From: Legionella nautarum | Lineage (GTDB): Bacteria > Pseudomonadota > Gammaproteobacteria > Legionellales > Legionellaceae | Assembly (NCBI RefSeq): GCF_001467895.1 | Contig: NZ_LNYO01000013.1 | Coordinates: forward strand, 901,134-965,133 | Direction of reading: 5' to 3' | DNA: 64,000 nt | Part shown: one piece after another, positions 9,904 to 18,160 of the stretch | Layout of the letters: every line of letters begins with the position of its first letter | How positions within the stretch are numbered: position 1 is the stretch's first letter | Made by a program: the position numbers and the translations under genes | Notes under the pieces: model-generated | Seen by the model: only the letters and a program-made list of their open reading frames with translations | What the model was told of the DNA's origin: nothing | Databases searched by the model: none

Positions 9904-10392
9904 ATGGAAGAGATGGAAGAGTTAAAAAGTAAATCACAAAAAAAACGCGATGCAGAGGCTCTAAAGAAAATAGGCGTTGAGTTGATTGCATTGAGCGAAA
10001 CAAAGCTGGATACCTTACCTCTGTCCCCACCTTTGCGACAAGCCATTATTGATGCAAAATCGATCAAAAGCCATGGCGCGACTAGGCGTCAAGCTCAACT
10101 CATTGGAAAATTGATGCGCTCAGCAGATACAGAGGCTATTTTGCAGGCTTATGATGCACTTTTGGCAGAAGATAGTGCAAAAACGGTGGTCTTTCATGAG
10201 TTAGAACAATGGCGTGAAAAGTTAATTCAGGGGGGGAAAGACGCGCTGACTGAATTTATTGCTGAATATCAACCTGAAGAGGTACAGCAGCTGCGGCAAT
10301 TAGTCAAAAAAGCGATAGAGGAACGGAACAGCGGAAAAAACTTAGGCGCTAGTAAAGCACTTTTTCGCTTTTTGCGGAGTTGTGTATCATGA
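9904..10392 (+). CDS. darP: Ribosome biogenesis factor DarP (YjgA, DUF615)
   Basis: A 162-residue basic, helical protein of the DUF615 family, which associates with late 50S assembly intermediates. The family signatures SKSQKKRDAEALKKIG and KSIKSHGATRRQAQLIGKLM are present. The length fits (E. coli 183, usually 150-180). The stop overlaps the start of rlmL as ATGA, so the two are translationally coupled. Both act on the large ribosomal subunit. Confidence 0.93.
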   Translation: MEEMEELKSKSQKKRDAEALKKIGVELIALSETKLDTLPLSPPLRQAIIDAKSIKSHGATRRQAQLIGKLMRSADTEAILQAYDALLAEDSAKTVVFHELEQWREKLIQGGKDALTEFIAEYQPEEVQQLRQLVKKAIEERNSGKNLGASKALFRFLRSCVS

Positions 10393-12506
10393 ATCACTCT
10401 CTTCATTCCCTCTTCATTAGCTGCCCCAAAGGGCTTGAATACCTTTTAGAAGAAGAGGTGAAAGCCATCGGTTTACAGGTGACTCGAGTAAGCCCACAAG
10501 GGGTCTATGGCGAGGCTGATTTGGTCGTGATTTATAATCTTTGCTTATGGACCCGTTTAGCCAATCGCATTCAACTTATCTTGTTTAGCGGGAATGCTCA
10601 TAATGAGCAAACTCTTTATCAATTATGTAATCAATTTCCTTGGCAAACCGTTTTTACGGCTGAGAAAACACTTGCTATCGAATTTCATGGTTCTTCAACT
10701 CATATTCGCAACTCAATGTTTGGTGCTCAGGTTGTCAAAGATGGAATTGTGGATCATTTTCGCCAATTTAAAGGAACGCGCCCCACCGTCGATCGTGGAA
10801 AACCGGATATTCGCTTACATGCTCATCTAAAAGATGAGGTTGTTACAGTGAGTCTTGATTTGACTGGCTATAGTCTACATCAACGAGGCTACCGTACTCA
10901 GGCCGGTGAGGCACCCTTAAAAGAAAACATAGCTGCCGCCATGTTATTGCGGGCTAAATGGCCACAACTGGCGGCAGCCGATTATGCCTTTCATGATCCT
11001 TTTTGTGGGGCAGGGACTTTAGTGATCGAAGCGGCAATGATGGCAGGGCATATTGCTCCGGGATTATTGCGCCATGATCAAGCACTTGTTCATTGGACGC
11101 AACATCAGCCTTCTTTATGGGAAAAAGTGAGAGCCCATGCTCTCCAGCAAGTGAAACCTACTTCGGTAAAACTGCGTGGGACAGATAGTAATCCAAAGCT
11201 CATTAATATTGCGCGAGAGAATGCTGAGCGCGCAGGGGTCTTACCTTTAGTGGAGTTTTCTGCCTTGCCAGTCAAAGACTGCAGACCGAATCACAATAAA
11301 GGATTAGTCGTATCTAACCCGCCCTATGGTGAGCGTTTAGGCGATGCAACTCAACTTGTTCCTCTTTATCAGCAATTAGGAGCAACACTACATAGTTATT
11401 ATCAAGGTTGGCAGGCAGCCGTTTTAACCTCTAATCCAATGCTCGCAAAAGCTTTGGGTTTACGAGCGAGTAAACAATACACCCTATTCAATGGTGCTAT
11501 AGAATGTAAATTATATTGCATGACCCTGAGTGCGGAGAATCAGTTGAAGGGCCAGGAGTTAGGGACTTTATCTCCCGGTGCAGAAATGCTCGTTAATCGC
11601 TTGCATAAAAATTTTGCTCATCTACAAAAATGGGCAAAACGAAATCAGATTCATTGTTATCGAGTTTATGATGCCGACTTGCCTGAATATGCTTATGCTG
11701 TCGATATTTATAATGATTATGCGGTCCTTCAAGAATATGTAGCGCCGGCGGATATTCCCCTCCATAAAACGCAAAAACGTAGTTTAGAAGTGATTCAAGC
11801 CGTGCCAAAAGCCTTAGGCATTGCACCAGAAAAATTAGTAGTTAAGCAGCGCAAGCAGCAAAAAGGCTCTAATCAATATCAAAAAATGAATCAAACCAAA
11901 CATACGATGACAGTGGTTGAAGGCCGAGCAAAATTTAAAGTTAATTTGTATGACTATCTTGATACTGGCTTGTTTTTAGATCATCGGCCGCTAAGAATGC
12001 GTTTTGAGCAACTAGCAGCAGGTACTCGCTTTCTCAATTGCTTTTGTTACACGGCCACTGCCAGCGTGCATGCGGCTCTGGCAGGTGCGATAACAACCAG
12101 CGTTGATTTATCAAGGACCTATTTAGATTGGGCCGAAGATAATTTCAGATTGAATCATCTGGATTTATCGAAACATCAATTCGTGCAATTTGATTGCCTC
12201 GAGTGGTTGAAAATTACCCGTGATCGCTTTGATGTCATTTTTCTTGACCCGCCAAGTTTTTCAAACTCAAAACGAATGACCCAAACTCTCGATATTCAGC
12301 GTGATCATGAGACCTTAATTGAGCTCGCGATGCGCATTTTGAATCCAAAAGGCATTCTATACTTTTCAACTAATTTTAGACAATTCAAATTATCGCCGCA
12401 GGTTAATGAGCAATATCAGGTCAAAGATATAAGTGCGGAAACAGTTGATTTGGATTTCAAACGTAATCAACGGATTCATCATTGTTATATGATTGTTTGT
12501 AAATAA
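10389..12506 (+). CDS. rlmL: 23S rRNA methyltransferase RlmKL
   Basis: About 705 residues, like E. coli RlmKL (702). Order: ferredoxin-like/THUMP region (residues 1-160), RlmL-type methyltransferase with FHDPFCGAGTLVIEAAM and catalytic NPPYGERLG near 310, then the RlmK methyltransferase with FLNCFCYTATASVHA and DPPSFSNSKRM near 620. The N-terminal half makes m2G2445 and the C-terminal half m7G2069 in E. coli numbering. ATG at 10389 overlaps the darP stop. A TTG at 10380 is in frame but less likely. Confidence 0.96.
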   Translation: MNHSLHSLFISCPKGLEYLLEEEVKAIGLQVTRVSPQGVYGEADLVVIYNLCLWTRLANRIQLILFSGNAHNEQTLYQLCNQFPWQTVFTAEKTLAIEFHGSSTHIRNSMFGAQVVKDGIVDHFRQFKGTRPTVDRGKPDIRLHAHLKDEVVTVSLDLTGYSLHQRGYRTQAGEAPLKENIAAAMLLRAKWPQLAAADYAFHDPFCGAGTLVIEAAMMAGHIAPGLLRHDQALVHWTQHQPSLWEKVRAHALQQVKPTSVKLRGTDSNPKLINIARENAERAGVLPLVEFSALPVKDCRPNHNKGLVVSNPPYGERLGDATQLVPLYQQLGATLHSYYQGWQAAVLTSNPMLAKALGLRASKQYTLFNGAIECKLYCMTLSAENQLKGQELGTLSPGAEMLVNRLHKNFAHLQKWAKRNQIHCYRVYDADLPEYAYAVDIYNDYAVLQEYVAPADIPLHKTQKRSLEVIQAVPKALGIAPEKLVVKQRKQQKGSNQYQKMNQTKHTMTVVEGRAKFKVNLYDYLDTGLFLDHRPLRMRFEQLAAGTRFLNCFCYTATASVHAALAGAITTSVDLSRTYLDWAEDNFRLNHLDLSKHQFVQFDCLEWLKITRDRFDVIFLDPPSFSNSKRMTQTLDIQRDHETLIELAMRILNPKGILYFSTNFRQFKLSPQVNEQYQVKDISAETVDLDFKRNQRIHHCYMIVCK

Positions 12507-12576
12507 CTGAGAAAGAGATGCCTCAAAGCAAAGCTTCTGATTAACAAGGCTCCCTCAAAAAATGAATATTTCGCCT

Positions 12577-12596
12577 ATTAATATTGCCTTAATTAA
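12577..12596 (+). promoter_or_regulatory. PmrA-like direct repeat
   Basis: TTAATATT-gc-CTTAATTAA places two TTAAT cores 11 bp apart, one helical turn, as in the tandem element reported for PmrA-controlled Dot/Icm genes. A -10-like TAAAAT lies at 12604-12609, so the repeat overlaps the -35 region. It lies about 50 bp upstream of the effector-like gene. In AT-rich DNA such a match can arise by chance. Confidence 0.5.
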
Positions 12597-12644
12597 TCAT
12601 CTTTAAAATACAGATCGCTTATTTACATTTCAAAAGGTGATTTA

Positions 12645-14159
12645 ATGACAATTTATTATTATTCAGTGGATGTTGACGGTCTTGTATTTAATAAGAAATA
12701 CAACGCGGGGCCCCAATCACCAACAAAACATTCCAGTGAGCTTGTCATTACTGCCAATCAAGGTTACTACGATTCAATAAGAGCGGAAGCTGAAAGCATG
12801 GGAGCCACAAAAAGGGTTTTGATGATTGGAACAAATCGGCAAGACCAGCAGCATGATGCAGAAAACGCCCTAATGCGTGATGGCTGTTCTTCAGCCTTTC
12901 CCGCATTGAAAAAGGTAAGTGAGTATCTGGGTTTTGAACTGGATACTTTTCTAATGGCCGATGCAAAAGCGGGACTTGAAAGTGGTGCTTCTTACGACCA
13001 AATAATGAAAGAATTGGAAATTAATCCCGACGCTGACGATTGGCAATTTCCTAAGCTCAAACACGAAACATATATCTTTGATCCAGTAAAAAGACCACTC
13101 CTTATTGCTCAGCTACAGAAGGCAGTGCTAGATAACCCAGGAGACGAAAAGATAGTCTTTACTTTTGCTGATGATTCAGTGGAAATTTTAGAGTCGTTAA
13201 AGAGGTTTTTTACAAAATATGAGTATTTGATTTCCGAGAGAATTAGCTTTCGTCTACATTTTTATGATAAAGGAGAAATCAAAGAATACGCAGTGTTTAC
13301 AGGTAAGGGCAAGTCTTATGAAAATTACCGGGATATAGCTAAAACACCTATGGGTCCTTTCCTTGATAGGGATATGGATCATTATCTCCATACTCTCTTC
13401 CCCCCTGAACAACCTGAAGTTAATGAAAATAAAGCAGTAGAAAAAGAAAAATCTGAAGTAGAGATCGTTGAAATTGAAGAGCAGGAAAAGACTATTCTTA
13501 ATAACGCAGCGAATGAGGGTGAAAAAGAAGAGCCTATTGTACAAACTACATCCGCGAAGGCGGCTAGCAATCCCCTTGATCTCGAGTATGAGAAAGTGGG
13601 CGGGTACTCTGTTGCAAAATTATATCTGAGAATTAATAAAAATAACTTGAGTGAAGAGGAAGTTCGGAGCTGGTTTAAAGGCTATCTACCGCCAGCTATT
13701 AGCCTTGAAGGTGAGCAATATGTTCTTGAAATGAATGCTAGCAATGTTATGGAGAATATCTTCCATGGCCGCCAGCTTCAAGAAGAACCTAGTCTCAAGC
13801 AAGCTATCGAGATTCTATACAGACAGGGTTTTCGAATGACTGATGCCTCGATAGAGAGATTAAAATCAGATTTAGCAACAGCTAAGTGCGTATTTGAGGA
13901 AGCCCAAGTGCTGGCTACTACAATGGATGAAGGAATAAATCCTCTAGAATTACTTGAGTCTGTGCAGATGGCTTTTATTGATATGTTGGATGATAGCTAC
14001 CCGGATCTACTTGCGGCGCGCCGTATAGCTGAACAAGATCTGCCTCAGGAAGCGGTGGTACCCGTTGGGCGCAATCCATACCACAGCTTTGCAAATCGGC
14101 AAAATAGAGATGCTCAAAGAGGACAGGAGCATCAGCCAGAGCGTTGTACTATCTCTTAA
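12645..14159 (+). CDS. Candidate Dot/Icm effector with C-terminal CaaX box
   Basis: A 504-residue soluble protein with no signal peptide or membrane segment. The N-terminal YYYSVDVDGLVFNKKY recalls the start of HAD-like phosphatase folds (DxDG), with a possible aspartate site, but the remaining HAD motifs are not clear. An acidic, repetitive linker (about residues 255-310, rich in Glu/Lys) separates it from a helical C-terminal part. The last four residues are CTIS, a CaaX box with Ser at X, which favours farnesylation in a eukaryotic host; Arg and Gln surround it. A PmrA-like repeat sits upstream, AAAGGTG precedes ATG, and a strong terminator follows. The effector role is inferred; the enzyme activity is unknown. 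Confidence 0.65.
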   Translation: MTIYYYSVDVDGLVFNKKYNAGPQSPTKHSSELVITANQGYYDSIRAEAESMGATKRVLMIGTNRQDQQHDAENALMRDGCSSAFPALKKVSEYLGFELDTFLMADAKAGLESGASYDQIMKELEINPDADDWQFPKLKHETYIFDPVKRPLLIAQLQKAVLDNPGDEKIVFTFADDSVEILESLKRFFTKYEYLISERISFRLHFYDKGEIKEYAVFTGKGKSYENYRDIAKTPMGPFLDRDMDHYLHTLFPPEQPEVNENKAVEKEKSEVEIVEIEEQEKTILNNAANEGEKEEPIVQTTSAKAASNPLDLEYEKVGGYSVAKLYLRINKNNLSEEEVRSWFKGYLPPAISLEGEQYVLEMNASNVMENIFHGRQLQEEPSLKQAIEILYRQGFRMTDASIERLKSDLATAKCVFEEAQVLATTMDEGINPLELLESVQMAFIDMLDDSYPDLLAARRIAEQDLPQEAVVPVGRNPYHSFANRQNRDAQRGQEHQPERCTIS

Positions 14160-14167
14160 CTCTAATT

Positions 14168-14195
14168 AAAACCTGCTGTATTTACAGCAGGTTTT
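14168..14195. terminator. Bidirectional intrinsic terminator
   Basis: AAAACCTGCTGTA and TACAGCAGGTTTT form a perfect 13-bp stem with a two-base gap, lying between the convergent effector-like gene and the DUF962 gene. T-runs are present on both strands. Confidence 0.9.
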
Positions 14196-14197
14196 AA

Positions 14198-14761
14198 TTA
14201 TTCCAACTTAGATTTATCAATCTCATTATCTAAGGAACTTTCTTCATGGATAGGCTCTTCTTTCTCCTCGATACCCTGAATTTGCTCTTGTAAATTTTGC
14301 ATCCGCCCGCCTAAGAAAAAGAGTTCAGCAGTTAAAAACATTGGCGCAATGAGGGCTTGCCAAATATTATCGAGGAAAGCTGGACGATTGCCTTCAAAAA
14401 AATGACCAATCAATTGCAGTGCCCAGCCCAAGATAAAAGTAATTAAAAAAATCCATAGCGCTGAGCGAGTCGGGCCATAGTAGCTTACAAGATTTGCAAG
14501 CCAAAGTAAGATAATAAAGACGGCAGTGAGGACTAGGGCTAAGCGCCAATTAAGAAAATAGTAGTAAATAAGTAAAGCAAAGGTGGCGATGCTTGCCAGA
14601 GTAATATCCATGACACCGGGAATAACCAAATGAAGAAAACCAAAAAGGACCATTAATGAGAAAATAATTAATGGAACACCCGCAAAATGGGTGTAGCGAG
14701 TGATTGGTTTTCGGTGATAAGCCCCATACATTCGCGCTTGTTCAATAAAAGATTTCATCAT
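14198..14761 (-). CDS. DUF962/Mpo1-like membrane protein
   Basis: About 187 residues. The N-terminal motif YGAYHRKPITRYTHFAGVP matches the DUF962 (Mpo1/YGL010w) signature with conserved His residues, followed by four hydrophobic helices (LIIFSLMVLFGFLHLV; LASIATFALLIYYYFL; LVLTAVFIILLWLA; LWIFLITFILGWALQLIGHF) and an acidic tail. Mpo1 in yeast is an Fe(II)-dependent 2-hydroxy fatty acid dioxygenase; the bacterial role is not established. Start ATG at 14761 is chosen for GGGG six bases upstream; in-frame TTG at 14782 is less likely. Confidence 0.85.
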   Translation of the reverse strand: MMKSFIEQARMYGAYHRKPITRYTHFAGVPLIIFSLMVLFGFLHLVIPGVMDITLASIATFALLIYYYFLNWRLALVLTAVFIILLWLANLVSYYGPTRSALWIFLITFILGWALQLIGHFFEGNRPAFLDNIWQALIAPMFLTAELFFLGGRMQNLQEQIQGIEEKEEPIHEESSLDNEIDKSKLE

Positions 14762-14823
14762 AATCATCCCCAAAAGGTTCAATTAAAAAGTAGCATAATT
14801 TTCTTGAAACTAGCAATTTAGGC

Positions 14824-15213
14824 CTATTTAAGGAGGTGTTGCAACCCGAACCAAGTTGCCATGCCTGCTATTGTCATTAACATTGAACCCATTAAATGAG
14901 AAACAATTTCTCCCAAAAACATCCCGTATTGCTCTTCCTGTAATAAGGCGACTATCTCTGCCGAAAAGGTGGAAAACGTCGTTAATCCCCCGCAAAAACC
15001 AGTAATGATAAATAAACGCCATTCCGAAGCAATGCTCGGCATAGAACTAAAATATGCAATCGCTAAGCCAATGATATAAGCACCGATAAGATTTGCGACC
15101 AGCGTTCCTGGCGGTATCGAGGGAAAGAGGTGGTTGAGTTTAAGACTAAGCAACCAACGAAGAATGGCACCTATAGCTGCGCCTAGGGCAATAGAAATAA
15201 GGGATTTCCACAT
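14824..15213 (-). CDS. crcB: Fluoride channel CrcB/Fluc
   Basis: A 129-residue protein with four membrane helices, matching CrcB (E. coli 127). It shows [12 protein letters not shown] near the N-terminus, the [16 protein letters not shown] segment with the pore Asn, and [14 protein letters not shown] with the Phe-box and central Na+ site. It forms a dual-topology dimer that exports fluoride. AAGGA lies six bases ahead of ATG at 15213; the open frame to 15261 lacks a ribosome site. No fluoride riboswitch was recognised upstream. Confidence 0.95.
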   Translation of the reverse strand: MWKSLISIALGAAIGAILRWLLSLKLNHLFPSIPPGTLVANLIGAYIIGLAIAYFSSMPSIASEWRLFIITGFCGGLTTFSTFSAEIVALLQEEQYGMFLGEIVSHLMGSMLMTIAGMATWFGLQHLLK

Positions 15214-15412
15214 AGTGATCCTTGATTGGAATAAGGAATAGCTTATTGAGAATATAAACAATATTAAGAAGAATTACTAAGAGAAAAATAACCTCCTCCT
15301 ACCGCTTCATGCCTTTAGCTCGGTATGATGCTCTTTCAGATCTCGAAGTACATTATTGATTCTTTTTGTATAAATTGTTATCATATGCAGTCCTTTGTTA
15401 GTAGGATGAGCT

Positions 15413-16552
15413 ATGAAGTTTTTTAAATTGTTAATTTTAACTGGCGCTCTATTGACCATGGGGCAAACCCTGGCGACAGAATCTCTAAGCCTAAGAGATA
15501 AAATTGGTCAAATGCTTATTATAGGCTTTGATGGTAAGCAAGTAGATAATAATTCCCCTATTATCAAAGCAATTAATCACGACAATATCGGTGGCGTTAT
15601 TTTATTTGATTATAACTATCGTACAGATAGCTTCGATAAAAATATTGAAAGTCCAGCCCAGGTTAAAAAGCTGAATGACCAATTGCAACAGGCCAATGAA
15701 CGTGCCAATCAAAAATACCATCGCCCTCAATTGCCTTTATTAATTTCGGTTGATTACGAAGGCGGTGCTGTTAATCGCTTAGGCAAGGAATATGGATTTC
15801 CTGAGACTCTTCCCGCTGCAGAGGTTGCCAAAATGAAAAAGGAAGAGGTTGCTGGTTTAGCCGATAGTATGGGCAGAACCTTGCAAGATGGTGGGTTTAA
15901 TTTAAATTTTGCGCCTGATATCGATGTCAATGTGAATCCAGAAAATCCCATCATCGGTCAGTTAGGTCGTAGTTTTTCTGCTGATCCTGCAGAAGTAGCC
16001 AGCTTCGCAACCATTTTTTCGCGTTATTTTTTACAGCATAAATCCCAATGTGCTTATAAACATTTTCCAGGCCATGGGAGTTCTAATTCGGATTCACATT
16101 TAGGTTTTGTGGATGTGAGTGAGAGTTGGCAAGAATCTGAATTACAGCCGTATAAACAGCTTTTGGGCGGAAATGAGGGCTGTAATATGGTGATGACTGC
16201 GCATATTGTTAATCGAAAACTCGATGAATCCGGCTTGCCTGCTACTTTATCACGTAAGATCTTGACCGGCATTTTGCGTGAGCAATTACAATTTAATGGA
16301 GTGATTGTTACCGACGACATGCAAATGAAAGCGATTAGCGATCATTATGGTTTAGAAAAAGCAGTGACCTTGGCCGTGAATGCAGGCGCTGATATGTTTA
16401 TTTTTGGCAACCAATTATCTAAGACTCCTCAGGATCCCAAAGAAGTTATTGATATTATCGAAGCAAAAGTAAAATCAGGCGAGATTAGCCAAGCTCGCAT
16501 TGAAGATGCTTATCGTCATATTCGCTCGTTTAAGGATAGTCTTCAGGCTTGA
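15413..16552 (+). CDS. Secreted NagZ-like beta-N-acetylhexosaminidase (GH3)
   Basis: A 379-residue GH3 enzyme with a signal peptide (residues 1-21, ending TLA). SVDYEGGAVNRLGK, the His/Asp loop KHFPGHGSSNSDSHLG near residue 216 and the nucleophile segment VTDDMQMKAI near 300 define the NagZ group. It would remove N-acetylglucosamine from peptidoglycan fragments. Typical NagZ is cytoplasmic, so the signal peptide suggests action in the periplasm or outside the cell. A truncated repeat copy begins within 20 bp of the stop. Confidence 0.93.
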   Translation: MKFFKLLILTGALLTMGQTLATESLSLRDKIGQMLIIGFDGKQVDNNSPIIKAINHDNIGGVILFDYNYRTDSFDKNIESPAQVKKLNDQLQQANERANQKYHRPQLPLLISVDYEGGAVNRLGKEYGFPETLPAAEVAKMKKEEVAGLADSMGRTLQDGGFNLNFAPDIDVNVNPENPIIGQLGRSFSADPAEVASFATIFSRYFLQHKSQCAYKHFPGHGSSNSDSHLGFVDVSESWQESELQPYKQLLGGNEGCNMVMTAHIVNRKLDESGLPATLSRKILTGILREQLQFNGVIVTDDMQMKAISDHYGLEKAVTLAVNAGADMFIFGNQLSKTPQDPKEVIDIIEAKVKSGEISQARIEDAYRHIRSFKDSLQA

Positions 16553-16567
16553 TCTGTACAGGCTGTG

Positions 16568-16718
16568 GAAGGCCTGTCCTGAGGCTCTCGAAAGGGGGCT
16601 ATTTGCGACACTTCGAGACAGCGCTGCGCGCTTCCTCAGTGCGAACGGGATATACAAAACGATCAATGAACTAAACAGTCTATTTAATGTCGTGGGGATA
16701 TCTCAGAGCCCGAACGGG
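16568..16718 (+). repeat. MITE-like dispersed repeat, copy 3 (left end missing)
   Basis: It contains CCTGTCCTGAGGCTCTCGAA, CTTCGAGACAGCGCTGCGCG, CAGTGCGAACGGGATA, AAACAGTCTATTTAATG and the right terminal repeat GTGGGGATATCTCAG (16692-16706) followed by AGCCCGAACGGG. Its right end is the reverse complement of the left end of copy 1 with one mismatch in 15. The left portion is absent, replaced by the 3' flank of the NagZ-like gene. Confidence 0.78.
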
Positions 16719-16739
16719 ACAACGCCGCAATTTTCAAAC

Positions 16740-17060
16740 TCAAAACTCCACCACAAAATACCGCGGATCATAACGATAGCAGTACCATAAAAATTTTTTA
16801 TTGTTTTGCGCGATAGTAATCCGTAATAAATCGAGGGATTTAAGTGACGGTTGTGCATTAATAAAACAAACTCGATTATCCCCGCTGACATTAACAAAAT
16901 GATAATTATGGCTAGATACATAAGCGCTAGGAAAACTATAATAATTCATCGTGGGAAATAAGACGACAGGTCTTCCGGTTAGGAGAATTTTATCTGCGAA
17001 AACTGAAGGACTAAAAACGATTAAAATAAACAAGCTAAGCCTAGCAATCATTCTTTGCAT
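16740..17060 (-). CDS. Small secreted protein of unknown function
   Basis: About 106 residues with a signal peptide (ARLSLFILIVFSPSVFA, cleavage before DKILLTG). The mature part has two Cys (RVCFINA and LWYCYRYD) that could form a disulfide in the periplasm. No family is recognised. GGAG lies six bases ahead of ATG at 17060; in-frame TTG at 17072 is rejected. Its stop codon lies about 20 bp from the right end of repeat copy 3. tag lies upstream on the same strand. Confidence 0.65.
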   Translation of the reverse strand: MQRMIARLSLFILIVFSPSVFADKILLTGRPVVLFPTMNYYSFPSAYVSSHNYHFVNVSGDNRVCFINAQPSLKSLDLLRITIAQNNKKFLWYCYRYDPRYFVVEF

Positions 17061-17098
17061 CAGACGCTCCAATCGTATTAATGTCTAAATTATAGACA

Positions 17099-17656
17099 TT
17101 AACTCAATTGCTGGTGACGAAAACAGGAAATAAGATGATCATTAACAATTCCTATCGATTGCATAAAAGCGTAGCAAGTAGTTGGCCCCATAAAACTAAA
17201 GCCATCTTTTTTTAATTGCTTAGCCATGGCAGTGGATTCGGGGGTGACCGCAGGAATTTGCTGTAATGATTCAAGCTGAGGTTGCAGGGTTTTTCCGCCA
17301 GTAAACTGCCAGAAATAATCGATAATATTTTCGCGCTCAGCGACAGCTAAAAAACGTTGCGCATTGGTTTTTACCGATTTTATTTTTAAACGATTACGAA
17401 TAATCGCGCTGTTGGTCAACAAATTTTCTATCTTTTCGTCAGAGAGCTGAGCTAATCTTTCCGGAGAAAAATCTAAAAAAGCCTCGCGCATGGCTTCTCG
17501 TTTTTTTAAAACAGTGAACCAACTTAACCCCGCTTGCATGCTTTCTAACACAATCATCTCGAATATTTTTTGAGGGTTTTTAACCGGAACCCCCCATTCT
17601 TCATCGTGATAGGCCACATAAAGAGGATCTTGAGTACACCATGCGCATCGTTGCAT
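17099..17656 (-). CDS. tag: DNA-3-methyladenine glycosylase I
   Basis: About 185 residues, as in E. coli Tag (187). It removes 3-methyladenine from alkylated DNA. The N-terminal Cys of the zinc snap (MQRCAWC), the aromatic pocket (YVAYHDEEWGVP), FEMIVLESMQAGLSW and the C-terminal GPTTCYAFMQSIGIVNDH with its zinc ligands are present. The start is ATG at 17656, which gives the family N-terminus; TTG at 17680 is in frame. Confidence 0.96.
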   Translation of the reverse strand: MQRCAWCTQDPLYVAYHDEEWGVPVKNPQKIFEMIVLESMQAGLSWFTVLKKREAMREAFLDFSPERLAQLSDEKIENLLTNSAIIRNRLKIKSVKTNAQRFLAVAERENIIDYFWQFTGGKTLQPQLESLQQIPAVTPESTAMAKQLKKDGFSFMGPTTCYAFMQSIGIVNDHLISCFRHQQLS

Positions 17657-17688
17657 CTTTGTTATTCCCAATTCTATCAATTTTTCAA

Positions 17689-18117
17689 TTAAGGTAATTT
17701 TTGAAAAAACTGTTTTATGATAGGCAAAGGATTTTTTAGATCAGCATAAATTGCCACTGCGGCAAGGTTGTCGCCTATGTCGTAATCGCAAAGCCAATAA
17801 CCTTCTTCGTTAAGTAACGGTTTTGGGTTACCTGTTAAACTAGAGAGAGACTTCTTTCCTTCAGTAATGGCGTCAGCCTCTTTTTCTTGCTTAAAAAACC
17901 CGACAGCAAAGAACCAGTTATGGGGCGTGCCATAATCGCTAAATTGGTAAGTAAGAAACATTCTAGGAAATAACTCAAGAGCCATTGATACCCCTTCCGC
18001 TTGGATTGCGCTAACATTGGGGCAGGCTTTGGGTGATAGGTTTCCAAAAGAAGCGAAAGCGGAGCTTGTCATAACCAGAGCGCCTATTAAAGAGAGTAGT
18101 TTTGCGTTTAACTTCAT
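17689..18117 (-). CDS. Small secreted protein, possibly DUF4949-like
   Basis: About 142 residues with a signal peptide (LLSLIGALVMTSSAFA). The mature region has two conserved-looking Cys (KACPNVSAIQAEGVSMA and YWLCDYDIGDN). It resembles the short secreted proteins annotated as DUF4949 in Legionella, but I am not certain of that family. ATG at 18117 has AAGGAAA upstream; the open frame continues antisense into the permease gene and that part is rejected. It is transcribed divergently from the permease. Confidence 0.7.
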   Translation of the reverse strand: MKLNAKLLSLIGALVMTSSAFASFGNLSPKACPNVSAIQAEGVSMALELFPRMFLTYQFSDYGTPHNWFFAVGFFKQEKEADAITEGKKSLSSLTGNPKPLLNEEGYWLCDYDIGDNLAAVAIYADLKNPLPIIKQFFQKLP

Positions 18118-18160
18118 GTAACAATTTCCTTTTATCACTTTTTCCGAGAGGCATACTAAC

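Noticed and set aside
15214-15300. Fluoride riboswitch upstream of crcB
   Set aside because: No match to the conserved pseudoknot core was seen in the AT-rich leader.
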